A stretch of DNA of 64,000 nt from Arenibacter sp. F20364 (lineage in GTDB: Bacteria > Bacteroidota > Bacteroidia > Flavobacteriales > Flavobacteriaceae), in contig NZ_JALKBD010000016.1 in the NCBI RefSeq assembly GCF_023015905.1, forward strand, positions 1 through 64,000, given 5' to 3'. Shown here piece by piece: positions 9,325-17,757 of this stretch (position 1 is its first letter; every line of letters begins with the position of its first letter). A model generated the notes under the pieces. That model ran no database searches and was not told where the DNA came from. It was given only the letters and a program-made list of their open reading frames with translations. A program made the position numbers and the translations under genes.

Positions 9325-10419
9325 TTAATCTTTTGGGAACAAGCTCTTGTCCAATCCAGGAATGAGTTTCAACGCATTCTTGTAGTATAACTTTTTAAGT
9401 ACTTCATCCGGTAGGTTCATTCCGTACATGGCCCAGAAAGCATGGTATTTTTTGTGATATGGAAAATATTCGTCATCGGATTCCAATACCCGAAAATAGG
9501 TAGGGAATTCTTCCGGTTTCCAACTGTCCTTACCAAATAGGACTCGGTCCTGATATTTCACAAAAAAATTATGGGCATTTTTGGGTTGTCGGCCCAGTTC
9601 CGCAATGATGGCCCCTATACCGACATACATATTGGGCATTTCGTCCATTAATTTCCCCAAAGTACCCAGATCATTGGCATACCATCCCATATGGGCATTG
9701 ATAAACTTTGTATTTGGGTGTTTTTTAAACATTCTGTGCTGCTCCCCAATAATTTGTTCCCAGGAAGCTGGATCTGTATCCGAGCGTTTTCTACGGGGGT
9801 GTGTTTTTAGTTCCAACCATCTCTCGTTATCCGAATTTACTTCATCCCAAAAGGGTTTCGGGTCTGCGGAGTGGATAAGTACCGGGACGCCCAATTCACC
9901 ACATTTTTCCCAAATGGCACCTAAACGGTCATCATCTACGGCCAATCGTTTTCCCGAGGTGTCGGTATTCCGTAACCCTAGACTCTTATAGACCTTAAGT
10001 CCTTTGGCTCCGTTCTTAATATCCGCCTCCAATTGGGCCACGGCCTTGTCCGACCAGCCGGGTTTGCCAACTCCATCAAAATCCACATTGGCAAAAACCG
10101 CAAATCTGTTGGGATAATGGTTCTTTATGTTTTCCAGAGATTGTTTTATCCTTTCCCCGGACCCACCACTGAGGTTGACCATGATTCCCAAGTTGAGTTT
10201 ATCCATATCACTGATAAGTAGGGATAGGTCCTGTGTTGGCATTTGATACTGATGGCCATGAACATCTATAAATGGGAATTTGGCCCTATGTATTTCCTTT
10301 CCCGGCACTTTCAGGGTAGAAACAGGATTGTATTCCTCGAAACTCATGTTCTGGGACAAGGCTTCATTGGAAAAGATAATAAGCAAAATACAAAGGGGGG
10401 CTAAATTCTTAAAAGTCAT
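9325..10419 (-). CDS. Secreted amidohydrolase family protein
   Basis: The 364-residue protein carries a signal peptide ending near LSQ (residue 23). It shows the TIM-barrel metal-dependent hydrolase pattern of the amidohydrolase-2 group: DVHGHQ near residues 52-57, HSADPK in the middle, NAHMGW around residue 243 and GKDSW toward the C terminus. These supply metal ligands and the catalytic Asp. The natural substrate is not evident; members hydrolyse or decarboxylate cyclic and carboxylated compounds. The gene stands alone between repeat-filled spacers. Confidence 0.8.
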   Translation of the reverse strand: MTFKNLAPLCILLIIFSNEALSQNMSFEEYNPVSTLKVPGKEIHRAKFPFIDVHGHQYQMPTQDLSLLISDMDKLNLGIMVNLSGGSGERIKQSLENIKNHYPNRFAVFANVDFDGVGKPGWSDKAVAQLEADIKNGAKGLKVYKSLGLRNTDTSGKRLAVDDDRLGAIWEKCGELGVPVLIHSADPKPFWDEVNSDNERWLELKTHPRRKRSDTDPASWEQIIGEQHRMFKKHPNTKFINAHMGWYANDLGTLGKLMDEMPNMYVGIGAIIAELGRQPKNAHNFFVKYQDRVLFGKDSWKPEEFPTYFRVLESDDEYFPYHKKYHAFWAMYGMNLPDEVLKKLYYKNALKLIPGLDKSLFPKD

Positions 10420-10936
10420 TTCGTCATTAAATTAGATTCTAAATTTATGTTATATAACGGACAACCTAAAAGTTTGAAGCAAAAAAGTATTTGGAAAATG
10501 AATCCATGCCAATAGGGTTGCAACTGTTGTTTTGAGTTTGTCTCTTTCTGTATTGCGGTTTTTTCCACCTTGAACCGTAATACTCACCACTTTTTGACGT
10601 CATTGCGAGCAAGGCTACCACCAGGTAGACGTAGCGTGGCAATTTGTTTGTTAATGGAGAGATTGTCTTTTTACCGCTGCCAACTTATTAAGAAAGAGAT
10701 TGCTTCTTCGCCCTAGCTCCCTATCTACCGATAGGCAGGATCGCAATGAGGTATTTGGTTTTGGCCAACGCATTTTGAATTCTTAAACCGTAGTATTGCT
10801 TATATGCAGTTCCCGACTCCGCTTTAACGGACAGCGTTAATATATGAGTCCTTGAACCTGCCTACTGCCAACCGCTACTGCCAACTCTATTATGAAACAC
10901 TGTAAAGGAATTTGGGAATAACCAAATGTCCAGACT
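10420..10936. repeat. Spacer with a ~150-bp inverted-repeat-bounded element
   Basis: No coding region is supported. A segment of about 150 bases is bounded by perfect 9-bp inverted ends, TCATTGCGA (10600-10608) and TCGCAATGA (10741-10749), with further internal partial palindromes such as CTATCTACCGATAGGCAG. This resembles widely dispersed extragenic repeats in Bacteroidota. The remainder is unremarkable sequence. Confidence 0.55.
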
Positions 10937-11551
10937 CTAGTCTCCAGAATCTAGGCCCCTTCTCACCTTCTCGTATTCCTCCTTGGTATCAATATCCAGC
11001 TCTTTTCCGTCAGCGGAAATACTTAAAACATCCTTAAGCTTGGTTTTGATAATATCCCTAGCCCCAAAATCTGAATTCAATTCCAATAGTGCCTCAAAAT
11101 GGATTTTCCCAAAAATGGCGGGTACTCCTACCCTATTGTCATATTGGGTGGCCACTATGGTATGTTGGGAATTGGAAAAAGTATCGATCAGCGTATTTAA
11201 ATATGGTACGTCTATCAAGGGTTGGTCTGTCAACATCACTAAAATACCATCATATCCTTGGTCCTGCTCCAGAAGCTGTTTCGTACCCCAGGCGATGGAG
11301 TTTCCCAATCCCATTTTCCAGTTGGGGTTATGGACGCATGCCGTACCAGAGAAATCGGTTACTTCCTTTATTTCATGGGTATAGGCCCCCAAAACCGTCA
11401 ACACGTTGCTAGCCTTGGAATTTTGTGCATTTTTTAAGGCATTACCTATAAAAGTGCTGTCTTCCCAGGGCAACAATTGCTTTATGGCCTTCATGCGGGA
11501 GGAAGTCCCGGCCGCCATGATCAAAATGGCTATATTGGATAGTTTAGTCAT
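10937..11551 (-). CDS. mocA: MobA-like nucleotidyltransferase (MocA type)
   Basis: The 204-residue protein has the nucleotidyltransferase signature AAGTSSRMKAIKQLLPW near the N terminus and the metal-binding block MLTDQPLI. This group includes MocA, which attaches CMP to molybdopterin to make the cytosine dinucleotide cofactor used by many xanthine-oxidase-family enzymes. Assignment to MocA rather than another sugar-nucleotide transferase rests on context: its ATG overlaps the stop of xdhC by one base (TAATG), and the cluster encodes a molybdenum hydroxylase. It is the last gene of that cluster. The substrate preference (CTP) is inference. Confidence 0.75.
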   Translation of the reverse strand: MTKLSNIAILIMAAGTSSRMKAIKQLLPWEDSTFIGNALKNAQNSKASNVLTVLGAYTHEIKEVTDFSGTACVHNPNWKMGLGNSIAWGTKQLLEQDQGYDGILVMLTDQPLIDVPYLNTLIDTFSNSQHTIVATQYDNRVGVPAIFGKIHFEALLELNSDFGARDIIKTKLKDVLSISADGKELDIDTKEEYEKVRRGLDSGD

Positions 11552-12561
11552 TAATCGTGAATCCCGGTTTCTTTATTTTTCAAGAGCATAGGTTCTTTGT
11601 TCCTGACGACCGATAAAATTTCGGCAATAATAGCTATGGCAATTTCCTGAGGGGTCTCGGCCCCAATATTGAGACCGGCCGGGCCATGGATTCCGTCCAG
11701 AAAATCGTAGGTAATCTCCGGGCTAAGTTCCATTAGTTCGTTGAATAGTTTTTCCCTTCTTTTATGAGGCCCTAAAAGTCCTAAATATATGGGTTTTGAA
11801 TCCTTTAATGTCAACAAATACTTTAAGTCTTTAGAGTAGCTATGGTTCATGAGGATAATGGCGGTATGTTGATCCACTTCGGCCAAAGGAAAGCCCTCGG
11901 GCAATATGCCCAAAAAATCATGGGCACCTTCAAAATCCAAAATATTTTTCTCCTCGGAGGGGTCGGCTATAATGGTGACTTCCCATCCGGCCATGGCAGC
12001 AAAATTGCATAACTGTACGCTATCATGCTCGGCACCAACAATAAATAGCTTAAAACAGGGTTTCATGCTTTGCTCAAATACCTCAAGCTTCTCTTGGGTA
12101 CGGAACCCTGGCAATAGCGGCAATTGCTCTTGACTAAATATGACCATGGAGCCGTAGTTGGCATTGGAGCCCTCTTTTTTTTCAAAAAAGGATTGTATTT
12201 TAAAACGCTGTCTTAATGCAATGGTTTGTTCAAAAGTTTCCAAGAATACCTTATCAGGTCTAAAGGCCTCCAGTAAAATATAAAGAATACCCTCACACCC
12301 AAGTCTATATCGACCGTCATAGGTCATTACCTTGGATATATCATCGGCAAAAACGGACTGTGCCTGTCTTACTACTTCCTTTTCAACACACCCACCACTT
12401 ACAGCACCGATCAAATGTCCGTCTTCCAATATCAACATTCTAACCCCAGGTCTCCGGTAAGAGGAGCCGTCCAGTGCCACAACGGTGGCTAAAACACATT
12501 TTAGGCCCTTGGAAGTGGCAGATTGATATTCGCGTATAATTTTTTTTAGTTCGTGTGTCAT
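11551..12561 (-). CDS. xdhC: XdhC/CoxI family molybdenum-enzyme maturation factor
   Basis: The 336-residue protein has an N-terminal XdhC domain with the hallmark SGGCVEKEV near residues 55-63 and a C-terminal Rossmann-type domain starting near FIVGAEHD, ending with the block IGAETPQEIAIAI. XdhC proteins bind molybdopterin cofactor and help its sulfuration and insertion into xanthine-oxidase-type enzymes. It begins 2 bases after moeA ends and overlaps mocA by one base, so the three are probably translated from one mRNA. Confidence 0.9.
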   Translation of the reverse strand: MTHELKKIIREYQSATSKGLKCVLATVVALDGSSYRRPGVRMLILEDGHLIGAVSGGCVEKEVVRQAQSVFADDISKVMTYDGRYRLGCEGILYILLEAFRPDKVFLETFEQTIALRQRFKIQSFFEKKEGSNANYGSMVIFSQEQLPLLPGFRTQEKLEVFEQSMKPCFKLFIVGAEHDSVQLCNFAAMAGWEVTIIADPSEEKNILDFEGAHDFLGILPEGFPLAEVDQHTAIILMNHSYSKDLKYLLTLKDSKPIYLGLLGPHKRREKLFNELMELSPEITYDFLDGIHGPAGLNIGAETPQEIAIAIIAEILSVVRNKEPMLLKNKETGIHD

Positions 12562-12563
12562 AA

Positions 12564-13763
12564 TTATAATAAATCTCTGGTCGGGACAAAAGGGACCAAC
12601 TCCCCTACTTCATATGTATTACTCCTAGGTTCGAGGACTATAAATCCATCTGTATCCACCAAGCTGCAGAGGTCGCCAGATCCATTCTCTTTTACCAAAG
12701 AAGCAATTAAATGCCCTTGGTTAAATGCAATTTTAGCTCTTAACAACAAAGTTAAATCCCCTTTTACGGCTACAGCTTCCTTTAAAATTACATCAATTTT
12801 TGGCAGCGGCACTCCCAAGGATCGTTTTAACCAATCCCTGAAGTAGACATTATAATTAGCAAAGGTCGATACAGGATTTCCCGGAAAGGAAAAAACAACT
12901 GTTTTTGTTTCTCTTTGAATTCCGAACCAAAATGGTTTACCGGGCCGTTGAAATACCCCGTGAAATATTTTTTCTACGCCCAGTTCATCCAATACTTGCG
13001 GAATAAAGTCGAACTTGCCCTTGGACACCCCGCCGCTCAAAAGCACGGCGTTATGCTCTTTTAATGTATTGTCAAGTGTTTTTTTTATGTGGTCTTTTTC
13101 ATCAGGCAGGTGTAGTTTGTTAGGGGCAATACCCTCTTGGGATAGAGCTGCAAACAAGGTATGGATATTGGATTTTCGTATTTGGTGGGGCAAGGGCATC
13201 TCTTCTACTTCTACCAGTTCGTTGCCAGTGGAAACAATGGCCACTTTTGGAAGTGTTCTTACTGAGATCGATGCTTTGCCCACAGCAGCCAAGACCCCTA
13301 TTTCTGCAGCTGAAATAGCACTGTGTTTTTCCAAAACCAGATCTCCTTTTTTCTGATCGCTGCCGTTCAGGTGAATGTCCTGTCCCCGGGTTGGGTTTTT
13401 GGTAAGGGTGGCCGATCCGTTTTCAATAATGAGATGTTCGTACATCACTACGGTATCCGCATCGTTGGGAACCACGGCCCCGGTCATTATTTCAATACAA
13501 TTATCACTGTCCTTTAATTGTTGGGACGGCATGCCTGCAGCCAATACCCCTTCTATTTTAAAAGTAGTCAGGCCTTTTTCAATGGCATCGTAATTTATAG
13601 CAATGCCGTCTTTGGTTGCCCTGTTAAATGGCGGAAAATTTCTATCGGCAATAATATCTTCTGCAAGTATACGTCCCATAACTTTTTGTAGGGAAACCTG
13701 TTCATTGCCAAAGTCCTGGGATAGGTCCAATACTTTTTTATACGCGTCTTTATAGGAAATCAT
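12564..13763 (-). CDS. moeA: Molybdopterin molybdenumtransferase MoeA
   Basis: The product (399 residues from the ATG at 13763) inserts molybdate into adenylylated molybdopterin in the cytoplasm. An N-terminal MoeA region includes FNRATKDGIAI, followed by TGAVVPNDADTVV. The central molybdopterin-binding domain has STGNELV, LSGGVSKGKFD and FSFPGNPVSTF; a C-terminal MoeA domain IV follows. The frame can be extended three codons to a TTG at 13772, but the ATG is preferred because it opens directly on the conserved MISYKDAY. It sits between the YdjC-like gene and xdhC. Confidence 0.93.
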   Translation of the reverse strand: MISYKDAYKKVLDLSQDFGNEQVSLQKVMGRILAEDIIADRNFPPFNRATKDGIAINYDAIEKGLTTFKIEGVLAAGMPSQQLKDSDNCIEIMTGAVVPNDADTVVMYEHLIIENGSATLTKNPTRGQDIHLNGSDQKKGDLVLEKHSAISAAEIGVLAAVGKASISVRTLPKVAIVSTGNELVEVEEMPLPHQIRKSNIHTLFAALSQEGIAPNKLHLPDEKDHIKKTLDNTLKEHNAVLLSGGVSKGKFDFIPQVLDELGVEKIFHGVFQRPGKPFWFGIQRETKTVVFSFPGNPVSTFANYNVYFRDWLKRSLGVPLPKIDVILKEAVAVKGDLTLLLRAKIAFNQGHLIASLVKENGSGDLCSLVDTDGFIVLEPRSNTYEVGELVPFVPTRDLL

Positions 13764-13794
13764 GGAACACAAGGTACAATTAATAGGAGATTTG

Positions 13795-14661
13795 TTAAAG
13801 GGTTATCTTTTGTATTTCTCGCCAAGTTATGGGTTTTACGTTCTTTTCTTTTAACAAATTTGCCGTATCGGGATTAGTAAAGAAATCAAAATCCATTTGC
13901 CGCCATTGGGAACCAAAATTGGGATGGTCCACGCAGATTTGTTTCATTTCCATATTGTCAAAGGCTGGGTGGATCAAAATCACATTTAAGCCCGCCTTAA
14001 GGGTATTGATCTTTTGGGTATACAATTCAGCCAAACCGGTACTTTTCATGGCCTTTAAATTACCTAGGTGCACTTCATTCACTATGTTATCCGATTCTAG
14101 GAGCGCATCAGGGTTCCCAATATCCATAAGCAACTGATCGCTTAAAAAAATAGGCAGGTGGTATTCTTTGCCCAACTCCCTGTAGACCTCCAAGAGTTCT
14201 TTGGTTAAGCCCAAGGTGAACATATGTGAATCCAAATGGGTGGGTTTGATTCCAGCTGCCAATGCCGTATCAATTTGCGCCTTAAGTTCTTTTTTAACCT
14301 CTTGGGGTTTGGCCAATTTCTTAACCAACTCCCTTTTGGCATGGAAAAACCCGTGATCGTCCACCAAGCTTGGCACTTCGGAATACGGCAGCAACGGACC
14401 AAATTTATAGTGCTTCCATTCGCAGGTCAAGGTTAAATGGATACCACAGTCGAAATGAGGGTGATGTTTGGCGAAATTGGCCATATCCCGAAACCAGGGA
14501 CAAGGCACCATTATACTATAGGAATTTACAATTCCCATTTCCAGGGCTTGTATAGTAGCTGCATTTTCCGAACAGGATAATCCAGCGTCATCGGCATGAA
14601 TCATTAACAGGATATCATTTTTGCCGTATCCCAATCGTTCCAGGTCGTAATGCTTAGCCAT
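13795..14661 (-). CDS. YdjC/ChbG-family carbohydrate deacetylase
   Basis: The 288-residue protein belongs to the ChbG/YdjC deacetylase family. The metal-binding block is MIHADDAGLSCSENAA near residues 21-36, followed by CGIHLTLTCEW and THLDSHMF; the Asp and paired His residues bind the catalytic metal. Relatives remove acetyl groups from chito-oligosaccharides and related sugars. Its place inside a molybdenum-cofactor cluster is unexpected, since no sugar chemistry is known in that pathway. It has no signal peptide. The family call is firm; substrate and reason for its position are not known. Confidence 0.85.
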   Translation of the reverse strand: MAKHYDLERLGYGKNDILLMIHADDAGLSCSENAATIQALEMGIVNSYSIMVPCPWFRDMANFAKHHPHFDCGIHLTLTCEWKHYKFGPLLPYSEVPSLVDDHGFFHAKRELVKKLAKPQEVKKELKAQIDTALAAGIKPTHLDSHMFTLGLTKELLEVYRELGKEYHLPIFLSDQLLMDIGNPDALLESDNIVNEVHLGNLKAMKSTGLAELYTQKINTLKAGLNVILIHPAFDNMEMKQICVDHPNFGSQWRQMDFDFFTNPDTANLLKEKNVKPITWREIQKITL

Positions 14662-14705
14662 GTAATTTGGTTGTTTAAACAGCCTTAGCCAGGTTAAAAT
14701 TAATT

Positions 14706-15782
14706 TTATCCGTGAAGGGCAAGGAATCTGTCCACTCCCCCTTCAATATTGAAAAGTTTAAGTTGTTTGTTTTGTTCCAATAAAAGCCTAAATGCCATTT
14801 CACTTCTTTTTCCGGACTGACAAAGCAAATAGACGGGGCTTTGGAAATCCAATTCGTTTATTCTGCCCTTTAACTCATTCAGAGGGATATTTACTGCTTT
14901 TACTTGTGACAAGGAAAAATTTTCGAATTCCGTTTTGGTTCTTACATCGATTATTTGAACGGACTTACCACTGCTTATTTTCTGTTCAATTTCCGCAACA
15001 CTTATGCTTGGACTTGTTTCACATAGCTCCGCCCCATAGGATTTTAGGAGTTTTTTTATAGTCGCATTTTTAGGTTGAAGATTGAAATTAATGGTTTGGT
15101 AAGCTTGATTTAAACCATTGAACAACAATAACTTGCCACTAAGAACTTCTCCTACTCCGGTTGTTGCTTTTACAGCTTCCAAGGCCTGAAGATTTCCTAT
15201 GATTCCAGGAATCACCCCCAACACCCCATTATCATTGCAATTCGGGATTTCTTCTAAGGAAGGCATGTTTGGAAACAAACATCTATAGGTTGGGCCGCCT
15301 TTATAATTAAAGACGCTAAGTTGTCCCTCGAAGCCTTGAATGGCACCGGAAACAAATGGTTTTTTTAAGATTACACAGGCATCGTTGATCAAGTACCGTG
15401 TTGGGAAATTATCGGATCCATCCAGTACAATATCAAATTGTGAAATGATTTCCAAGGCATTGTTCCTGGTAAGAAATGTGTCAAATGTCTTAAATTTTGA
15501 TGTTGAATTCTGTAGCCTTAATCGTTCCAGCACCACCTCTATTTTAGGCCTTCCAAGATCACTTTCGGTATATAGGACCTGGCGCTGAAGATTGGTAATT
15601 TCAACTATATCCTGTTCCACAATGCCTATGGTGCCTACCCCCATGGCATTCAGGTATAAGAGCGCAGGAATTCCCAGGCCACCGGCTCCAACGACCAAAA
15701 TACTGGAGTCTTTCAGCTTTTGTTGGGCTTCCGGTCCAAAATCTTTTAAAACGGTCTGTCTTTGATATCTATTGAAATCCAT
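14706..15782 (-). CDS. moeB: MoeB/ThiF-type adenylyltransferase with rhodanese domain
   Basis: The 358-residue protein joins a ThiF/MoeB E1-like domain (residues about 1-240) to a C-terminal rhodanese domain (about 260-358). The ATP-binding motif is VVGAGGLGIPALLYL (31-45), the adenylation block is DGSDNFPTRYLIND, and the rhodanese active-site Cys lies in LLCQSGKRSE. Such fusions adenylylate the C-terminal Gly-Gly of a sulfur carrier and supply sulfur to form the thiocarboxylate. Here the obvious partner is MoaD, encoded in the same cluster and ending in Gly-Gly. Confidence 0.9.
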   Translation of the reverse strand: MDFNRYQRQTVLKDFGPEAQQKLKDSSILVVGAGGLGIPALLYLNAMGVGTIGIVEQDIVEITNLQRQVLYTESDLGRPKIEVVLERLRLQNSTSKFKTFDTFLTRNNALEIISQFDIVLDGSDNFPTRYLINDACVILKKPFVSGAIQGFEGQLSVFNYKGGPTYRCLFPNMPSLEEIPNCNDNGVLGVIPGIIGNLQALEAVKATTGVGEVLSGKLLLFNGLNQAYQTINFNLQPKNATIKKLLKSYGAELCETSPSISVAEIEQKISSGKSVQIIDVRTKTEFENFSLSQVKAVNIPLNELKGRINELDFQSPVYLLCQSGKRSEMAFRLLLEQNKQLKLFNIEGGVDRFLALHG

Positions 15783-15832
15783 CTCTAGGTAACAATATTA
15801 ATTTTACATGTTCTATACCTCTTTGGTCCAAA

Positions 15833-16426
15833 TTAATTTGGTGAAAGTTTTAGCAGTACCTTTTCATAATCTTCCTTGAAGTTGGCATTCCACAACACTT
15901 CTTCGTTCTCTGGAAATACCAACTTAACATTCTCATTGATCAGGAATTTACGAGGGCAAGTACCTGGCCCGTTCTCCAGATAATCCAAGGATTTTTTTAA
16001 ACCTGTAGGTTCCCAAATGGCGCATAGTGGTTCAGGTAGGCCACTTTCCCTAGTGGCAAAGGCAGTGGCTATTTTGTCAGGATCTCTAGTCCCGATCAAC
16101 TGTTCAAGTGCTTGTTTGTCCATCAAGGGCAAATCGCAGGCCAAAACCAACCAAGCTACATTTGGGTTAAAATTGTGGGCGCTTAAAAGTCCGTTATAGG
16201 GTCCTTTGTATTGGTTTTGATCAACAATTAGTTGGTGCTCTGACGAGAATTCGGAAGCCTGTTCTCCTCGGATGCTCATATAAACGTTGTCGCATACCGT
16301 CTGCAGGAGTTGGTATAGGTATTCCCGTTGTGGTATACCATGATATTCTATCAATCCTTTGTCCGTTCCCATTCTGGTACTTTTTCCGCCGGTAAGTACA
16401 AGACCATATATTTTTGAGGAGCTCAT
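15833..16426 (-). CDS. mobA: Molybdenum cofactor guanylyltransferase MobA
   Basis: The 197-residue product shows LTGGKSTRMGTDKGLIEY near the N terminus, the classical GTP-binding loop of MobA, and ACDLPLMD near the middle for metal binding. MobA transfers GMP from GTP to Mo-molybdopterin, giving the guanine dinucleotide form. It is distinct from the MocA-like protein at the end of the cluster, so the cell may make both dinucleotide cofactors. It lies 50 bases upstream of moeB and 66 bases downstream of moaA. Confidence 0.88.
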   Translation of the reverse strand: MSSSKIYGLVLTGGKSTRMGTDKGLIEYHGIPQREYLYQLLQTVCDNVYMSIRGEQASEFSSEHQLIVDQNQYKGPYNGLLSAHNFNPNVAWLVLACDLPLMDKQALEQLIGTRDPDKIATAFATRESGLPEPLCAIWEPTGLKKSLDYLENGPGTCPRKFLINENVKLVFPENEEVLWNANFKEDYEKVLLKLSPN

Positions 16427-16492
16427 TATTTGTAGTTGTCTTTTAATTGCTGTGCCAAGAACAAGATAGTGCTTGGTAGTAGCTATTTGGTA

Positions 16493-17476
16493 TTATCCAC
16501 CGATGGAGGTCATTGAATTTTGAAATATTCCATCATATTTTTCCTGTTCCTCAAAACCGGTTTTGGATCTACTGCCTATAGCCTTAAGGATATGCTCTTT
16601 AATTTTGGATTCTGCATTATCCCCTCTCATTACGTCCCTTAAATTCATTCTAGGTTTTCCGTATAAACAGGTGATTACATCGCCCGTCGCCGATATTCTT
16701 AATCGATTGCAGCTACCGCAAAAGGTTCTGGTAAAGGAAGGAATTAGTCCAAAAGTACCCTGGTGACCTTTTATCTTGTAATTAATGGAGGTTGATGTTT
16801 TGGGCGATTCCAATTTGGTTATATCTGGATATTCCGATTGTATGTGGTCCAGTATTTTTTTATAATCCCAAGTAATGGTGTTGAAGGATTTACTCCCGCC
16901 ATTGAATGGCATTTCTTCCAAAAACCGAACGGACACGGGATAATGCTTCATTACCTCTAGAATAGGTATTATATCCTGGGTATTCTGATTTTCGAGGGCG
17001 ATAAAATTGATACGTACATTGAAACCTTCAGTTATCAACTTTACCAAATTACCATATACGGTATCATATTGATTGCGTCGGGTGATCCTTTCAAAGGTTT
17101 CCTTATCAATGGCATCCAAACTCACGTTGATATTTTTGATACCCAAGGATTTTAATTCTTGAATATAGGGGCCTATCAATGTGGCATTGGTGGTAATGGA
17201 AATATCGTTCAATCCCTTTAAAGTGGAAAGTTTTCGCAATAATACCATTAGGTCCTTTCTAACAAAAGGTTCACCACCTGTAATCCTAATTTTGTCGATC
17301 CCCTGCCCTACCATGATTTCACTCAATTTACAGAGTTCTTCTATGGTGAAAAGCGATTTTTTTTCGGCAAAATTTATCCCTTCAGAAGGCATACAATAGT
17401 TGCATCGCAGGTTGCAGCGATCTGTAACCGCCAAGCGCAGATAATTTATTTTCCTATTGTGATTGTCTATCAGCAT
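16493..17476 (-). CDS. moaA: GTP 3',8-cyclase MoaA
   Basis: The 327-residue radical-SAM enzyme carries CNLRCNYCMP (residues about 20-29), which binds the first [4Fe-4S] cluster. A second, C-terminal Cys set, CGSCNRLRISATGDVITC, binds the substrate-side cluster, and the protein ends in the conserved Gly-Gly tail (SIGG) needed for activity. It performs the first committed step of molybdopterin synthesis, rearranging GTP. The partner MoaC is not encoded in this window. It follows moaD by 17 bases. Confidence 0.95.
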   Translation of the reverse strand: MLIDNHNRKINYLRLAVTDRCNLRCNYCMPSEGINFAEKKSLFTIEELCKLSEIMVGQGIDKIRITGGEPFVRKDLMVLLRKLSTLKGLNDISITTNATLIGPYIQELKSLGIKNINVSLDAIDKETFERITRRNQYDTVYGNLVKLITEGFNVRINFIALENQNTQDIIPILEVMKHYPVSVRFLEEMPFNGGSKSFNTITWDYKKILDHIQSEYPDITKLESPKTSTSINYKIKGHQGTFGLIPSFTRTFCGSCNRLRISATGDVITCLYGKPRMNLRDVMRGDNAESKIKEHILKAIGSRSKTGFEEQEKYDGIFQNSMTSIGG

Positions 17477-17493
17477 TTATCCTCTTTTTTTAC

Positions 17494-17757
17494 TTATCCC
17501 CCGCTTACTGGTGGAATTAGTGCAATTTCATCAAAATTATCGATTATGGTGTCATCATTTGCATAAGAATTGTTCACGGCGATGGCCAGAGATGATAATT
17601 TTTTCAATTCAGGGTACATTTTTCCCAAATAATCCTTCAGCTCTTTAACGGTCTTGGATTTTTTCGACCCAAATTCACTGGAGCTGGGCATGGACAGGGT
17701 TGAGGTACCTATAATGTCTTTGGTTATACCAAAAAGTAATATGGTCATATTATCCAA
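17494..17757 (-). CDS. moaD: Molybdopterin synthase sulfur carrier subunit MoaD
   Basis: The 87-residue ubiquitin-fold protein ends in PPVSGG, the Gly-Gly tail that is adenylylated by MoeB and converted to a thiocarboxylate to sulfurate precursor Z. It starts inside the 3' end of the Mo-hydroxylase large-subunit gene (8-base overlap), so translation is probably coupled. The large partner MoaE is missing from the neighbourhood. Confidence 0.9.
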   Translation of the reverse strand: MDNMTILLFGITKDIIGTSTLSMPSSSEFGSKKSKTVKELKDYLGKMYPELKKLSSLAIAVNNSYANDDTIIDNFDEIALIPPVSGG

